Shown: positions 27,905 to 35,639 of the stretch, piece after piece
Layout: every line of letters starts with the position of its first letter
Position numbering within the stretch: the stretch's first letter is position 1
Assembly: GCF_029961145.1 (NCBI RefSeq)
Contig: NZ_JASBRG010000001.1
Location: 310,001-374,000, forward strand
From: Pinibacter soli
GTDB taxonomy: Bacteria > Bacteroidota > Bacteroidia > Chitinophagales > Chitinophagaceae
Length of the DNA: 64,000 nt
Reading direction: 5' to 3'
The notes under the pieces: model-generated
Told to the model about the DNA's origin: nothing
What the model saw: only the letters and a program-made list of their open reading frames with translations
Databases searched by the model: none
Translations under genes and position numbers: made by a program

Positions 27905-30900
27905 TTAAAATGTTAATTGCAATCCAAATGAAGTAACCTTGTTGAAAGGAGATACAGCACCATACCAATTGTTGGTAGTAGATCCGGATGTTATTTCAGG
28001 GTCGATTGGAATATTCTTTTGACTGAAAGTAAGAAGATTCATCCCTTCAAAATAAATACGCAATTTATCGATCCCCGCTTTTCTTACAAGCTTAGTGGGT
28101 AATGTATATCCCAGCGATATTGTTTTTAATCTCAGGTATGCCAGGTTAAGCAAGTATTTTGTTTGCGGATAAAAATTATTTCCTGAAGGCTGGTAAGTGG
28201 TAACCAATGATTGCCCTACCCAATAATTTTGGTTAGTATAATTTGAAGAGCTGTTTCCCTGGTATGGAACAGGATATGGTGCGTTTGTATTGCTCGTTGT
28301 CCAGTAATCCATTTGATGGGCTAAAAAATTACCGTTGCCGCTCCATCCCGGAATGGCTATATTACCGGTGGCCCACATGTCGCGTTTGGCTACTCCCTGG
28401 AAGTATCCTTCTAAGTCAAATCCTTTCCAGCTTCCACCTAAACGGAAACTATATTGATATTTTGGAGTAGTATTTCCTATTCTTGTCAGATCACCGTGGT
28501 CTTTCACTGTCATTGCGCCGGCATCAATTTTTCCATCATTGCTTAAATCGGTGTATTTAATATCGCCGGGAGCGAAAGTAAAACTGCCGGACTGTAGCGC
28601 TTTTTGGGAAGGTGAGTTGGCTACATCAGTAGCATCTTTAAAATACCCTGCTGTTTTAAAACCCCAGATCTCGCCAACGTTTTCTCCCGCATAAAACTGA
28701 GATGCATTTAATGAGTTGGCGTCATTACCCTGCCATTTGGTTATAACAGTTTTATAATTGCTTACCGTAGCATTTGCATAGAACTGTATTCCATTAGTAA
28801 ACCGGTGTTGATAATTCAATCCTACTTCCCAACCGGTTGTCCGCAAAGTTCCCATATTTGCTTTGCCGGGCGCTGTTCCAAATGTGGCAGGAAGTGAAGC
28901 CGAAGGCGCCACCATTCCCACATTATCGCGCTGGAACCAATCAACTGTAACATCCAGATTTTTCAACAATTTCATATCGGTTCCGAAATTCAAAGTATTA
29001 ATTTTCTCCCATGTTAAAGAAGACGGAACTACCTGTGGCATGCCTGTATAAACGGTTTTTGCACCACCCGCAATCCAATTAGATGTTGAAGTGTTCATGG
29101 TAGGTAAAAAAAGATTGGTTGGTCCCAAATTCTGATTACCAATAGTTCCATACGATGCACGAATTTTCCATTCGTTTATTACATTTTTTACGTTTTCCAT
29201 AAACGGCTCTTCCGTAATTCTCCAACCTGCAGATGCGGACGGGAAAAATGCCCAGCGATCATCTATGGGGAAGTTGGAAGACCCATCATACCGGGCAGCT
29301 ACTTCCAACAGGTATTTACTTTTATAATCATAATTGACGCGTCCGAAAAAACCGGCTGTACTCCACCATGTATGCCCGGGTGCGTAGTTAACGCCTGTAG
29401 TTGTAATTACCGGCGGCTGGGTGTTGGATACTAATGCAATCTCGCCCCTGGAGTTATCCATCAGGCCATATCCTTTTGCAAAAGTTTGCTGAAATTCTCC
29501 CTTTTCGGCGTTCACGCCTGCTACAGCTTTCAAATTATGCACGCCAAATTTTTGATTGTATGTCAAATATGTATTTGACGTTAGTTGGGTAGTGTAAGAG
29601 TTTGTAAAGTCCGTTTCGTTCGCAGATGCCGAAGGCAATGCATTGTTTAACAAAAGGCTACCACCCCAGAAGTCCCACAATGTCATAAGTCCCCCGGTTT
29701 CATGCCGGATGCCGGATTGATACAAATAGCTGAAGTCCGAACGCAAGCTTAACCATGGCGTAAATTTCACGGTGGCTGCTACATTGATGTTTGGTGTATT
29801 TTGGCGGAAAGTACAATTATTGGCATTTGCTATATAACCATTATCATTTCTGAAATAATAAGAGTTTCCGGTGGCAGGGTTGGTATATGTTCCATAAGGC
29901 ATGTTGGCCCCCCATCTCCACATATAGAAGAAGTAATCCTGGTATCCATAAGGATAGTCATAGTTGTACTGGCGATCAGACATTTTTGCATCCAGGGTTA
30001 GCCACTTGGTCACATCTGCCGTAATGCCTGCAATGAAATTATATTTATTAAGTTTATCAGGATGGATCTTCAAAATTCCTTCATCATGGCTGTAAGAGCC
30101 GGATAGGTAATAGGATATTTTATCTGTTCCTCCGGAAAAACTAAGATTATGGTTGTTTGACGGCATCGTTTGAAACATGATATCCACGGGATCCCAAATG
30201 CGATAAAAATTCGGTACACCGTTTACTAAGGAAAAATCTTCTCCCAATACCATCTCATCGCTTTTCCTGTTACCGGCATACTTTTGTTTCCATGTGGAAA
30301 TGCCGGCCACCAATGAAGTTGGATTGGCGCCAAACATATCATAACTGCCTCCTGCTCTTAAAGCTGCGGCCTGTTCCATCGGTATTTCCTTCTCCGGATC
30401 GGCAAATGACGGTATTGAAGTAGGCTTACCCCACGAAAAATTATTGGAATAGGTGACGGTGGGTTTTGAATTTTTATTCCCGGATTTTGTTTTTATCAAA
30501 ATTACGCCCCCTGCTGCACGGGTTCCGAAAATAGAGGTAGAAGCAGCGTCTTTCAAAACACTGATGCTTGCAATATCATTAGGATTAACCATGTTAATAT
30601 CGGGAACTGCTATTCCGTCTACCAGGATAAGCGGTGTGCTGCTACCATTTATCGAATACATTCCCCGTATTTGTATTGATGGATCTGTAGCAATACCACC
30701 GTTTCCGTAAGTAATCTGCAAACCGGGCACGGCACCTTGCAATCCTTTACCTAAATCGGTAAAGGGCTTACCTACTAAAGTTTTGTCCACATCAACAGTA
30801 GTGACAGCCCCGGTAAGATCTGTTTTCTTTTGTGTACCATACCCAACAACTACCACATCGCTCAAAGCGCCTTGCTGAAGTGTTAGTTTGATGAAGAGAT

Positions 30901-31174
30901 TTTTTTCATCGTTACTGATTGGGATGTCTTGCGTCAAATAACCCGCGTAAGACATTTCAAGGATTTCTCCTGTGTTTGCTTTGATTGAAAATGCCCCTGA
31001 TGCGTCAGTTACAGTAGTACGCGTTGTGCTTTTTACATTGACGGTGGCGCCAACAAGGGGCTGGCTGTTCTGATCAACTACTTTACCGTGCACCACTCGT
31101 TGTTGTGCATACACTTTTAGTGTGCATAAAAGAATGACAAAGGATAAAGAGATAAATCTCTGCATTTTTCTCAT
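27905..31174 (-). CDS. SusC/RagA family TonB-dependent transporter (island pair)
   Basis: This 1089-residue protein has a signal peptide (about 1-23, TLKVYAQ) and a CarboxypepD_reg-like domain (about 26-105). A DVVVVGYGTQKKTDLTG segment follows, then the plug with SISVLKDAASTSIFGTRAAG. The barrel ends in VTSFGLQLTF. All expected SusC parts are present. It is preceded 57 bases upstream by a DeoR-type regulator in the same direction and followed by SusD. Unlike the PUL at 1-25 kb, no carbohydrate-active enzyme is linked, so the ligand is unknown and may be a small oligosaccharide or monomer conjugate. Confidence 0.96.
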   Translation of the reverse strand: MRKMQRFISLSFVILLCTLKVYAQQRVVHGKVVDQNSQPLVGATVNVKSTTRTTVTDASGAFSIKANTGEILEMSYAGYLTQDIPISNDEKNLFIKLTLQQGALSDVVVVGYGTQKKTDLTGAVTTVDVDKTLVGKPFTDLGKGLQGAVPGLQITYGNGGIATDPSIQIRGMYSINGSSTPLILVDGIAVPDINMVNPNDIASISVLKDAASTSIFGTRAAGGVILIKTKSGNKNSKPTVTYSNNFSWGKPTSIPSFADPEKEIPMEQAAALRAGGSYDMFGANPTSLVAGISTWKQKYAGNRKSDEMVLGEDFSLVNGVPNFYRIWDPVDIMFQTMPSNNHNLSFSGGTDKISYYLSGSYSHDEGILKIHPDKLNKYNFIAGITADVTKWLTLDAKMSDRQYNYDYPYGYQDYFFYMWRWGANMPYGTYTNPATGNSYYFRNDNGYIANANNCTFRQNTPNINVAATVKFTPWLSLRSDFSYLYQSGIRHETGGLMTLWDFWGGSLLLNNALPSASANETDFTNSYTTQLTSNTYLTYNQKFGVHNLKAVAGVNAEKGEFQQTFAKGYGLMDNSRGEIALVSNTQPPVITTTGVNYAPGHTWWSTAGFFGRVNYDYKSKYLLEVAARYDGSSNFPIDDRWAFFPSASAGWRITEEPFMENVKNVINEWKIRASYGTIGNQNLGPTNLFLPTMNTSTSNWIAGGAKTVYTGMPQVVPSSLTWEKINTLNFGTDMKLLKNLDVTVDWFQRDNVGMVAPSASLPATFGTAPGKANMGTLRTTGWEVGLNYQHRFTNGIQFYANATVSNYKTVITKWQGNDANSLNASQFYAGENVGEIWGFKTAGYFKDATDVANSPSQKALQSGSFTFAPGDIKYTDLSNDGKIDAGAMTVKDHGDLTRIGNTTPKYQYSFRLGGSWKGFDLEGYFQGVAKRDMWATGNIAIPGWSGNGNFLAHQMDYWTTSNTNAPYPVPYQGNSSSNYTNQNYWVGQSLVTTYQPSGNNFYPQTKYLLNLAYLRLKTISLGYTLPTKLVRKAGIDKLRIYFEGMNLLTFSQKNIPIDPEITSGSTTNNWYGAVSPFNKVTSFGLQLTF

Positions 31175-31231
31175 AGCGCTTTTTTTGGAGTTGATAAAAA
31201 ATTGAACTATTCAGTGTTTGTGTTTTGTTGA

Positions 31232-31981
31232 TTACATGATTTCAATTTCCAGATTATGATATGGATTTAAAAGAGAATCAGTTGGTGACAACTCTGTTAT
31301 CAAAACATCAATATTGTTTACATCGCAAACTTTAATAGGCTGAACGCTGTTTATCTTTTCAGAAATAGTAAGGCTGATAACTTTTTGAGAAGATTCTATC
31401 ATGCTTTTTTTAACCTGCACAACTTCCCAGTCGTTATCGGTAATTCCATGCTCGCAATCAATGGCGTTAATTCCCATAAAGCAGAGATCAGCCCTTATTT
31501 GTTTTATTTTGTTGACAGCTTCGCTACCAGTAGTGATTTTTGATTTTTTTGAAATTTTATCGCCAATAACAATTACATCGATATTGGGATAATTCATGTA
31601 TTCCAGAATGGCAGGAATACTACCCGTAATAAATGTTGCTTTCAATTGTGGAGGAAGCACCCTGGCTAACTCAAGAATAGTGCTGCCACCACCCGTTAAA
31701 ACAAACATGCCATCTTTTATGAGCGAAACGGCTTTTTTTGCAATAACCGTTTTTTGCTGGTGGGAATAAACGTTTTTGGGAGAATAAAATACCCGGTTAA
31801 ATGAATTAGATACGGCGCCGCCATGCACTTTTATCAGTTTGCCATTATCTGAAAGCTCCTGCAAATCTCTTCTTACCGTATCTTCCGAAACCTGTATTTC
31901 CTGGCATAAAACAGAAGACAAGATACTATTATGAAGGTTTAGCTGGTGCAAAATATAGAAATGTCGTTCTTTCTTAAGCAT
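31232..31981 (-). CDS. DeoR family transcriptional regulator
   Basis: This 249-residue protein has an N-terminal DeoR winged HTH (about 5-58): VSEDTVRRDLQELSDNGKLIKVHGGA is the classic DeoR signature, given here across the recognition helix and wing. The C-terminal DeoRC sensor domain (about 75-230) contains FVLTGGGSTILELA, VIVIGDKISKKSK and CFMGINAIDCEHGITDND. Members usually repress carbohydrate genes and release DNA on binding a phosphorylated sugar. It lies upstream of the SusCD pair in one apparent operon and probably controls it. Tandem 10-bp repeats just before its start may be the operator. Confidence 0.93.
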   Translation of the reverse strand: MLKKERHFYILHQLNLHNSILSSVLCQEIQVSEDTVRRDLQELSDNGKLIKVHGGAVSNSFNRVFYSPKNVYSHQQKTVIAKKAVSLIKDGMFVLTGGGSTILELARVLPPQLKATFITGSIPAILEYMNYPNIDVIVIGDKISKKSKITTGSEAVNKIKQIRADLCFMGINAIDCEHGITDNDWEVVQVKKSMIESSQKVISLTISEKINSVQPIKVCDVNNIDVLITELSPTDSLLNPYHNLEIEIM

Positions 31982-32032
31982 TATACGGCAGCGTTAGTAA
32001 TTATAAATATAAGTTAAAAAAAATATAAAAAC

Positions 32033-32060
32033 CAGCAAAAAACAGCAAAAAACAGAAAAT
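32033..32060. promoter_or_regulatory. Tandem CAGCAAAAAA repeats, candidate DeoR operator
   Basis: Two exact copies of CAGCAAAAAA followed by CAGAAAATAT lie about 52 bases upstream of the DeoR start codon. The 10-base period matches one DNA turn, and DeoR-type repressors often bind tandem repeats near their own promoter. Assignment is by position and pattern only. Confidence 0.4.
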
Positions 32061-32103
32061 ATATTGATTTAAACAGTATTCCCTCTTTCATCTGTGACAC
32101 GCC

Positions 32104-32220
32104 ATGCCTATGACAGAAGCGCTCAGGTTTTGCGCACACGCCATTGCAAAGCAGATTAGTGACTTAAGAGAGAAGTTGTCATATATCATGGAGCTTTTAA
32201 CTACGAAGCAATTGAGCTGA
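32104..32220 (+). CDS. Possible 38-residue protein of unknown function
   Basis: ATG at 32104 (second ATG at 32110) opens a 38-codon frame ending in TGA at 32220. The peptide includes LRFCAHAIAKQISDLREKLS and is predicted to be helical and amphipathic. No recognised domain and no clear ribosome binding site. It lies in the otherwise empty 31982-32559 gap, on the opposite strand to its neighbours. It may be a real small protein, the end of a decayed gene, or chance. Confidence 0.25.
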   Translation: MPMTEALRFCAHAIAKQISDLREKLSYIMELLTTKQLS

Positions 32221-32227
32221 AGTATTT

Positions 32228-32262
32228 ATGGAAGGAATCATGCCCACTTTTGTTACATGCCG
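32228..32262 (+). repeat. 35-bp dispersed repeat, copy near 32.2 kb
   Basis: The segment starting ATGGAAGGAAT and ending TACATGCC matches 41289-41322 (ATGGAAGGAAT to GCATGCC) at most positions with one small gap. The second copy lies 35 bases before the 123-bp repeat copy B. It may be part of a mobile-element end carried to two places in the island. Confidence 0.45.
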
Positions 32263-32270
32263 AAGGATAC

Positions 32271-32418
32271 CACGCTATTCGACATGTTCCGCAGGACATG
32301 TCGAATAAAAGATAACAAGGGATTTTAAAATCTCTCAATCGACTGTTCATTGTTCAGGATTAAAATCCATTTAATCTATCGTTCGAGATGTCCTGCGGAA
32401 CATCTCGAACAGCACTGT
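32271..32418 (+). repeat. Double-hairpin intergenic repeat, copy 1
   Basis: A unit of about 148 bp starts CACGCTATTCGAC and ends CAGCACTGT. It contains hairpin 1 at 32278-32305 (TTCGACATGT paired with ACATGTCGAA) and hairpin 2 at 32381-32410 (GTTCGAGATGT paired with ACATCTCGAAC). The two hairpins share the loop core TTCCGCAGGA in opposite orientation, so the unit as a whole is also an imperfect inverted repeat. A short inner palindrome GGGATTTTAAAATCTC lies between them. Copies 2 and 3 follow at 32974 and 33832. It looks like a REPIN or MITE type element. No transposase is present. Confidence 0.85.
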
Positions 32419-32559
32419 AACTGCTGGATCTAAATAAGCCAGCAGTTTAATAAAACTTCTTCCATATCCTATAAAACTAAAAAGCCTGAGCTATGAGATT
32501 AAATACTAACTATTACACTGCAATTAATCACCATTTGAGTAGTCAGGAATTTTTTTGAA

Positions 32560-32886
32560 CTACTTAGTTATAATCTGATGAGAGTTTAACCAAGAGGAGT
32601 CCAGTGCTTTTTTGGTATAATTATATAACAAATCTTTATCTGCGGCTACGTTTCGAGTTATCATAACCTTTCCATCTTCACTAACTTTATTCTTTACCTT
32701 ATAATAATCCAATACCAATTTAAGTTTCCTGTAAAATGTATCATTCACCTCAAATTTGTGATACGTATTTCCCTCGAATAAAGTCGGCCGAAACTCAACA
32801 TAACTATTTTTATTAAAAACAAAGAAAGCCGTTCCTATGATTGCAATTAATACTAAATACAAATACTTGTTTCCTTTAGTCTTCAT
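32560..32886 (-). CDS. Small membrane-anchored protein of unknown function
   Basis: The 108-residue protein starts at an ATG at 32886. It has an N-terminal hydrophobic segment (YLYLVLIAIIGTAFFVF, about 8-24) likely to act as a membrane anchor, then a soluble part with VNDTFYRKLKLVLDYYKVKN and DGKVMITRN. The family was not recognised. It is framed by repeat copies 1 and 2, which gives a one-gene unit similar to those that follow. Function is unknown. Confidence 0.65.
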   Translation of the reverse strand: MKTKGNKYLYLVLIAIIGTAFFVFNKNSYVEFRPTLFEGNTYHKFEVNDTFYRKLKLVLDYYKVKNKVSEDGKVMITRNVAADKDLLYNYTKKALDSSWLNSHQIITK

Positions 32887-32973
32887 AACTTATTTTTTAG
32901 TTCCATTTAAAATCAAATGAGTCAAACCATTATGGGCGTATCGTTATTGTTCCTGAGATTTTTGATGACCAGC

Positions 32974-33120
32974 CACGCTATTCGACATGTTCCGCAGGAC
33001 ATGTCGAATAAAAGATAACAAGGGATTTTAAAATCCCTCAATCGACGGATCATTGTTCAGGATTAAAATCCCATTAAATCTATCGTTCGAGATGTCCTGC
33101 GGAACATCCGAACAACACTG
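32974..33120 (+). repeat. Double-hairpin intergenic repeat, copy 2
   Basis: Nearly identical to copy 1 in the same orientation. Hairpin 1 is perfect. Hairpin 2 has lost one base in its right arm (CATCCGAAC instead of CATCTCGAAC). The inner palindrome is perfect here (AGGGATTTTAAAATCCCT). Confidence 0.85.
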
Positions 33121-33217
33121 GTCATAAAACCTCGCTCCTAAATCATAGTCGTCTAAACCGGAACCATCGCTAAACTCCGTTATGCGACAGTTCTAGCAAT
33201 AGCTAAAACTATTATTA

Positions 33218-33765
33218 TCAAAAAGCAAAACCAAAAAAAAAGCCAAAGCCAAAAGAAAATTTATTACTAGGATTATTAGTCCATTGTAATAATGGATAAC
33301 CTTGAAGAATAGTGCCATATTTATTCATGTATCTATAACCAAGGCTTACAATATATGCGGATTCAAATTTTTTATATATCACCGGAGGCGAGCCAGTTGA
33401 ATCTATGAATTCAGGTCCAAATGCAGCAGTATAACCAACTCCCAGTTGCGCAAAACTGCTTTTTCCTCCAAAAAGACCATAGAAAGTTAAAGGGATAAAG
33501 GAAGTTCCTTTCATTTTTTTTCCATTATATTCACTTCCTGGATTGAAGCCTAAACCAGAGCTTAAAGTATAAATCATGGTTTGACCCTCATTAGAAAATA
33601 TTCTCCTTTCATAATTCGCTGATATAATCCCCTACTATGTCCAATACAGCCAAAGAAAACATCTTGTTTTAACGGCATACGATATTCCGACATGGACTGA
33701 GCATTCAGATTGCGAAGTTCTAAAATACCAATAAGAAAAACGACTACTTTTTTAGCTAAATTCAT
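33218..33765 (-). pseudogene. Outer-membrane beta-barrel-like protein gene with a frameshift
   Basis: The gene starts at the ATG at 33765 with a signal peptide (KKVVVFLIGILELRNLNAQ). It runs in one frame to QDVFFGCIGHSRG and then stops prematurely. In the next frame the protein continues as ISANYERRIFSNEG, then MIYTLSSGLGFNPGS, and ends with FSFGFGFFFGFAF at 33218. The join falls at a run of four C (plus strand 33629-33632); one more base would restore a single frame of about 182 residues. Alternating aromatic strands and the NYERR motif are typical of small outer-membrane barrel proteins. It is either a recent pseudogene, a phase-variable tract, or a sequencing error. The unit is framed by repeat copies 2 and 3. 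Confidence 0.7.
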
Positions 33766-33831
33766 AACCTAATTGCTGCGCTTAATCTTACCTAATTCGA
33801 TTGAAGCATTCTGATATCCCAACTTCTTACC

Positions 33832-33976
33832 CACGCTATTCGACATGTTCCGCAGGACATGTCGAATAAAAGATAACAAGGGATTTAAATTCCCTGAATC
33901 GACTGATCATGTCCACCATTAAAATCCATTTAATCTATCGTTCGAGATGTCCTGCGGAACATCCGAACAGCACTGT
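33832..33976 (+). repeat. Double-hairpin intergenic repeat, copy 3
   Basis: Third copy, in the same orientation as copies 1 and 2. Hairpin 1 is perfect. Hairpin 2 carries the same one-base loss as copy 2. The middle differs more (GGGATTTAAATTCCC; GTCCACC instead of GTTCAGG), suggesting that the terminal hairpins are better conserved than the middle. Confidence 0.85.
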
Positions 33977-34112
33977 CACTTTTTAACTCGCCAGAGCCTA
34001 CAACGGGAAGCAACAAACGACTTTAATATTCAATTTTGCAGAAAATATTCTGGAAAACAATTTCGATTTTGAAATTCCGGTTATCCGAAGCTAAATCTGA
34101 TGAGAAGGCAAT

Positions 34113-34140
34113 AAAAAAAGCCCGCAAAAACTGCGAGCTT
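34113..34140 (-). terminator. Terminator next to tRNA-Ser 3' fragment (34.15 kb)
   Basis: On the minus strand AAGCTCGCA pairs with TGCGGGCTT, followed by a run of T. It sits directly downstream of the tRNA fragment at 34153-34177, the same layout as at the intact tRNA-Ser. Confidence 0.7.
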
Positions 34141-34152
34141 CAAAATTTGGTT

Positions 34153-34177
34153 GCGGTGAGGGTGGGATTAGAACCAC
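34153..34177 (-). other. tRNA-Ser 3'-end fragment, probable attachment site remnant
   Basis: The plus-strand bases GCGGTGAGGGTGGGATTAGA match the last ~20 bases of the intact tRNA-Ser (44310-44333) except at the T-loop, where TTCGA has become TTCTA. Homology ends inside the T-arm; nothing of the anticodon or D-arm is present. Such displaced tRNA ends are made by integrase-mediated insertion into tRNA genes. Confidence 0.75.
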
Positions 34178-34247
34178 CCTCAAATTTGTGACAAACAGGT
34201 AGGTTAACACATACTTTCGAAACAACTTCCCAACTGCGTTTTTATTT

Positions 34248-34640
34248 TCAATTGGGGCAATTGGGGATTGTTTTCCAACCACCTGTTGGCGAATCAATAT
34301 TCAGAAGACAATCTGGAACTGGATTTTCTTCTAATACTACAATTTGGTTAGGTTTGTCAGGCACCAATTTTATAAAAAACTGTTTCCCAATGTCATTGGA
34401 ATTTAAATGACTGGTACCCCTAGTATTGTTATACTCCTTGCCATCAAATAAGTATTTAATGGTAATATTTAACCCTCCTTTGCGGCCTTCAACATCAACT
34501 AAAGTTCCTTTTAGATAAACGCCATATGTATTGATCCTGTTATTTAAATAGACCTTATACAATCCAAGCATTGTAATAATAATTAAGAAGCCCCAAAGTA
34601 CTTTCATGCGATCTGTTGAGTTTTCAGAACTTATTTCCAT
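34248..34640 (-). CDS. Single-pass membrane protein of unknown function
   Basis: The 130-residue frame starts at an ATG at 34640; a second ATG at residue 12 is also possible. One transmembrane segment (VLWGFLIIITMLGLYKVYL, about 14-32) is followed by a beta-rich soluble domain with GVYLKGTLVDVEGRK, ITIKYLFDGKEY and LVPDKPNQIVVLEEN. The pattern of a helix plus a small beta domain resembles DUF3592-like proteins, but that is a weak resemblance. It ends near the tRNA fragment at 34.15 kb and lies 3 bases past the next upstream frame. Function is unknown. Confidence 0.6.
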   Translation of the reverse strand: MEISSENSTDRMKVLWGFLIIITMLGLYKVYLNNRINTYGVYLKGTLVDVEGRKGGLNITIKYLFDGKEYNNTRGTSHLNSNDIGKQFFIKLVPDKPNQIVVLEENPVPDCLLNIDSPTGGWKTIPNCPN

Positions 34641-34643
34641 ATA

Positions 34644-34796
34644 CTATTTTTTCTTAGTTTTTACTTCATCCTGAAGCGCTGCACCAACATTGCCAGTCAC
34701 AATATCGGAAAACATGTTAACAGCTGGAGCCTCTCCGAAAGTACCAATAGTTGATTTAAATCCTTCACCAAAGATTCCAAATTCTTTTACATTCAT
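34644..34796 (-). CDS. Short protein of unknown function
   Basis: ATG at 34796 gives a 50-residue peptide with GEGFKSTIGTFGEAPAVNMF and a lysine-rich C-terminus. It lies immediately upstream of the 34248-34640 gene in the same direction, with 3 bases between them, suggesting cotranscription. A longer frame to 34829 overlaps the integrase remnant. No family recognised. Glycine-rich, with no signal peptide. Confidence 0.45.
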   Translation of the reverse strand: MNVKEFGIFGEGFKSTIGTFGEAPAVNMFSDIVTGNVGAALQDEVKTKKK

Positions 34797-35028
34797 AAGC
34801 TTTTGTCTGCAAGGTGTCCAGATAAGCATTTATTTCCTTTGCATCCTCTTTTAGGCCCGTTGCCCTTCCGGAGTGTGGGTTCCAGCGAGAATGCTCCCAT
34901 TTTCTTCGACATGACAACTCCTTTGGAACGCCGTCAACGGTAATTCTCAAATAAACATCTTTAGGCCCAGTTTTATAATTTTTGGGCTTTTTTAAAAAGA
35001 ATAAGAGACCGATACCTTTTTCTAACAT
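34765..35028 (-). pseudogene. Truncated tyrosine integrase (N-terminal arm-binding domain only)
   Basis: ATG at 35028 begins MLEKGIGLLFFLKKPKNYK and continues DVYLRITVDGVPKELSCRRK and DAKEINAYLDTLQTKAYECK. This matches, segment by segment, the N-terminus of the intact integrase at 42859-44049 (SFGLLFFPRK, DIYLRITVDGRSVEIS, DAKLFNQYLDTLQQRVFEAK). After about 80 residues homology ends and the frame stops, so the core-binding and catalytic domains are lost. It is a relic of an earlier element at the same tRNA, lying between the two tRNA fragments at 34.15 and 35.28 kb. Confidence 0.85.
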
Positions 35029-35213
35029 GATCACAATTTTTTCGATTAACAAATATGAGAAAGTGATCATTTGAAGACAAGATGTTCAATTAATGAACCC
35101 CTTACTGGGCGTGAGTTTGGTGAGAACCCGTTGAGTCATTTTTGGACTTCTTAAATACTCAACGATTTCCCCACTTTTATTATGAGATATTTTGGGCTTT
35201 TTTGATAGGGCGT

Positions 35214-35254
35214 AAAAACAAAAAAGCCCGCCAAATCTGCATTTGTGGGCTTTT
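35214..35254 (-). terminator. Terminator next to tRNA-Ser 3' fragment (35.28 kb)
   Basis: On the minus strand AAAAGCCCACAAAT pairs with ATTTGGCGGGCTTTT, followed by a T-rich tract. It lies 24 bases past the tRNA fragment, as the terminator of a functional tRNA gene would. Confidence 0.75.
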
Positions 35255-35277
35255 GAAATGATATGTATATCTACTCT

Positions 35278-35301
35278 GCGGTGAGGGTGGGAAATGAACC
35301 C
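35278..35301 (-). other. tRNA-Ser 3'-end fragment, probable attachment site remnant
   Basis: Plus-strand GCGGTGAGGGTGGGA is identical to the 3' end of the intact tRNA-Ser (44310-44324), then diverges through the T-loop (AATGAACCC). About 74 bases further right, inside the putative element, is GTTCAATGAATCGTTCACT (35352-35370), a variant of the motif found in repeat copies A and B. It would mark the left end of the segment carrying the ABC/OmpA operon. The rest of the 35302-35639 gap holds nothing else recognised. Confidence 0.75.
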
Positions 35302-35639
35302 GCTCCGCAATATCTTAATTAGCAATTACTTGGAAGCCGTTATATTGTTCTGTTCAATGAATCGTTCACTACTTAAACTTTACAATGTAAGAACTTAAAA
35401 TCCACGATAAAGTTAGCTAATGATTAACCGCGGAAGCAAATGTGTTAAGTTTTTATTTTACCTTCTCGTCGTGTGCGATCGGATAGACCTTTACCCACAA
35501 TGAACTATTAAACAGTTGGTCATTTGTTTTGTACGAACAAAAATTATTAACCGCACCAATCTTCGTCCTTTTTTCCAAACTTACGGAGATGTGCATTTTC
35601 AAATCTTCAAATTAGCTTGCAAATGTGTTCCCTCAATAA

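Noticed and set aside
32271-33976. CRISPR-like array from repeated palindromic units
   Set aside because: Only three copies, each about 147 bp with 550-710 bp between them filled by genes; no cas genes nearby.
32271-34640. Integron with attC sites
   Set aside because: The cassette-like layout is suggestive, but no integron-type integrase was found and the hairpin ends do not show the usual core-site consensus; kept only as a structural observation.
35086-35325. Minus-strand frame of 79 codons
   Set aside because: It runs through the tRNA fragment and its terminator, so it is very unlikely to be coding.
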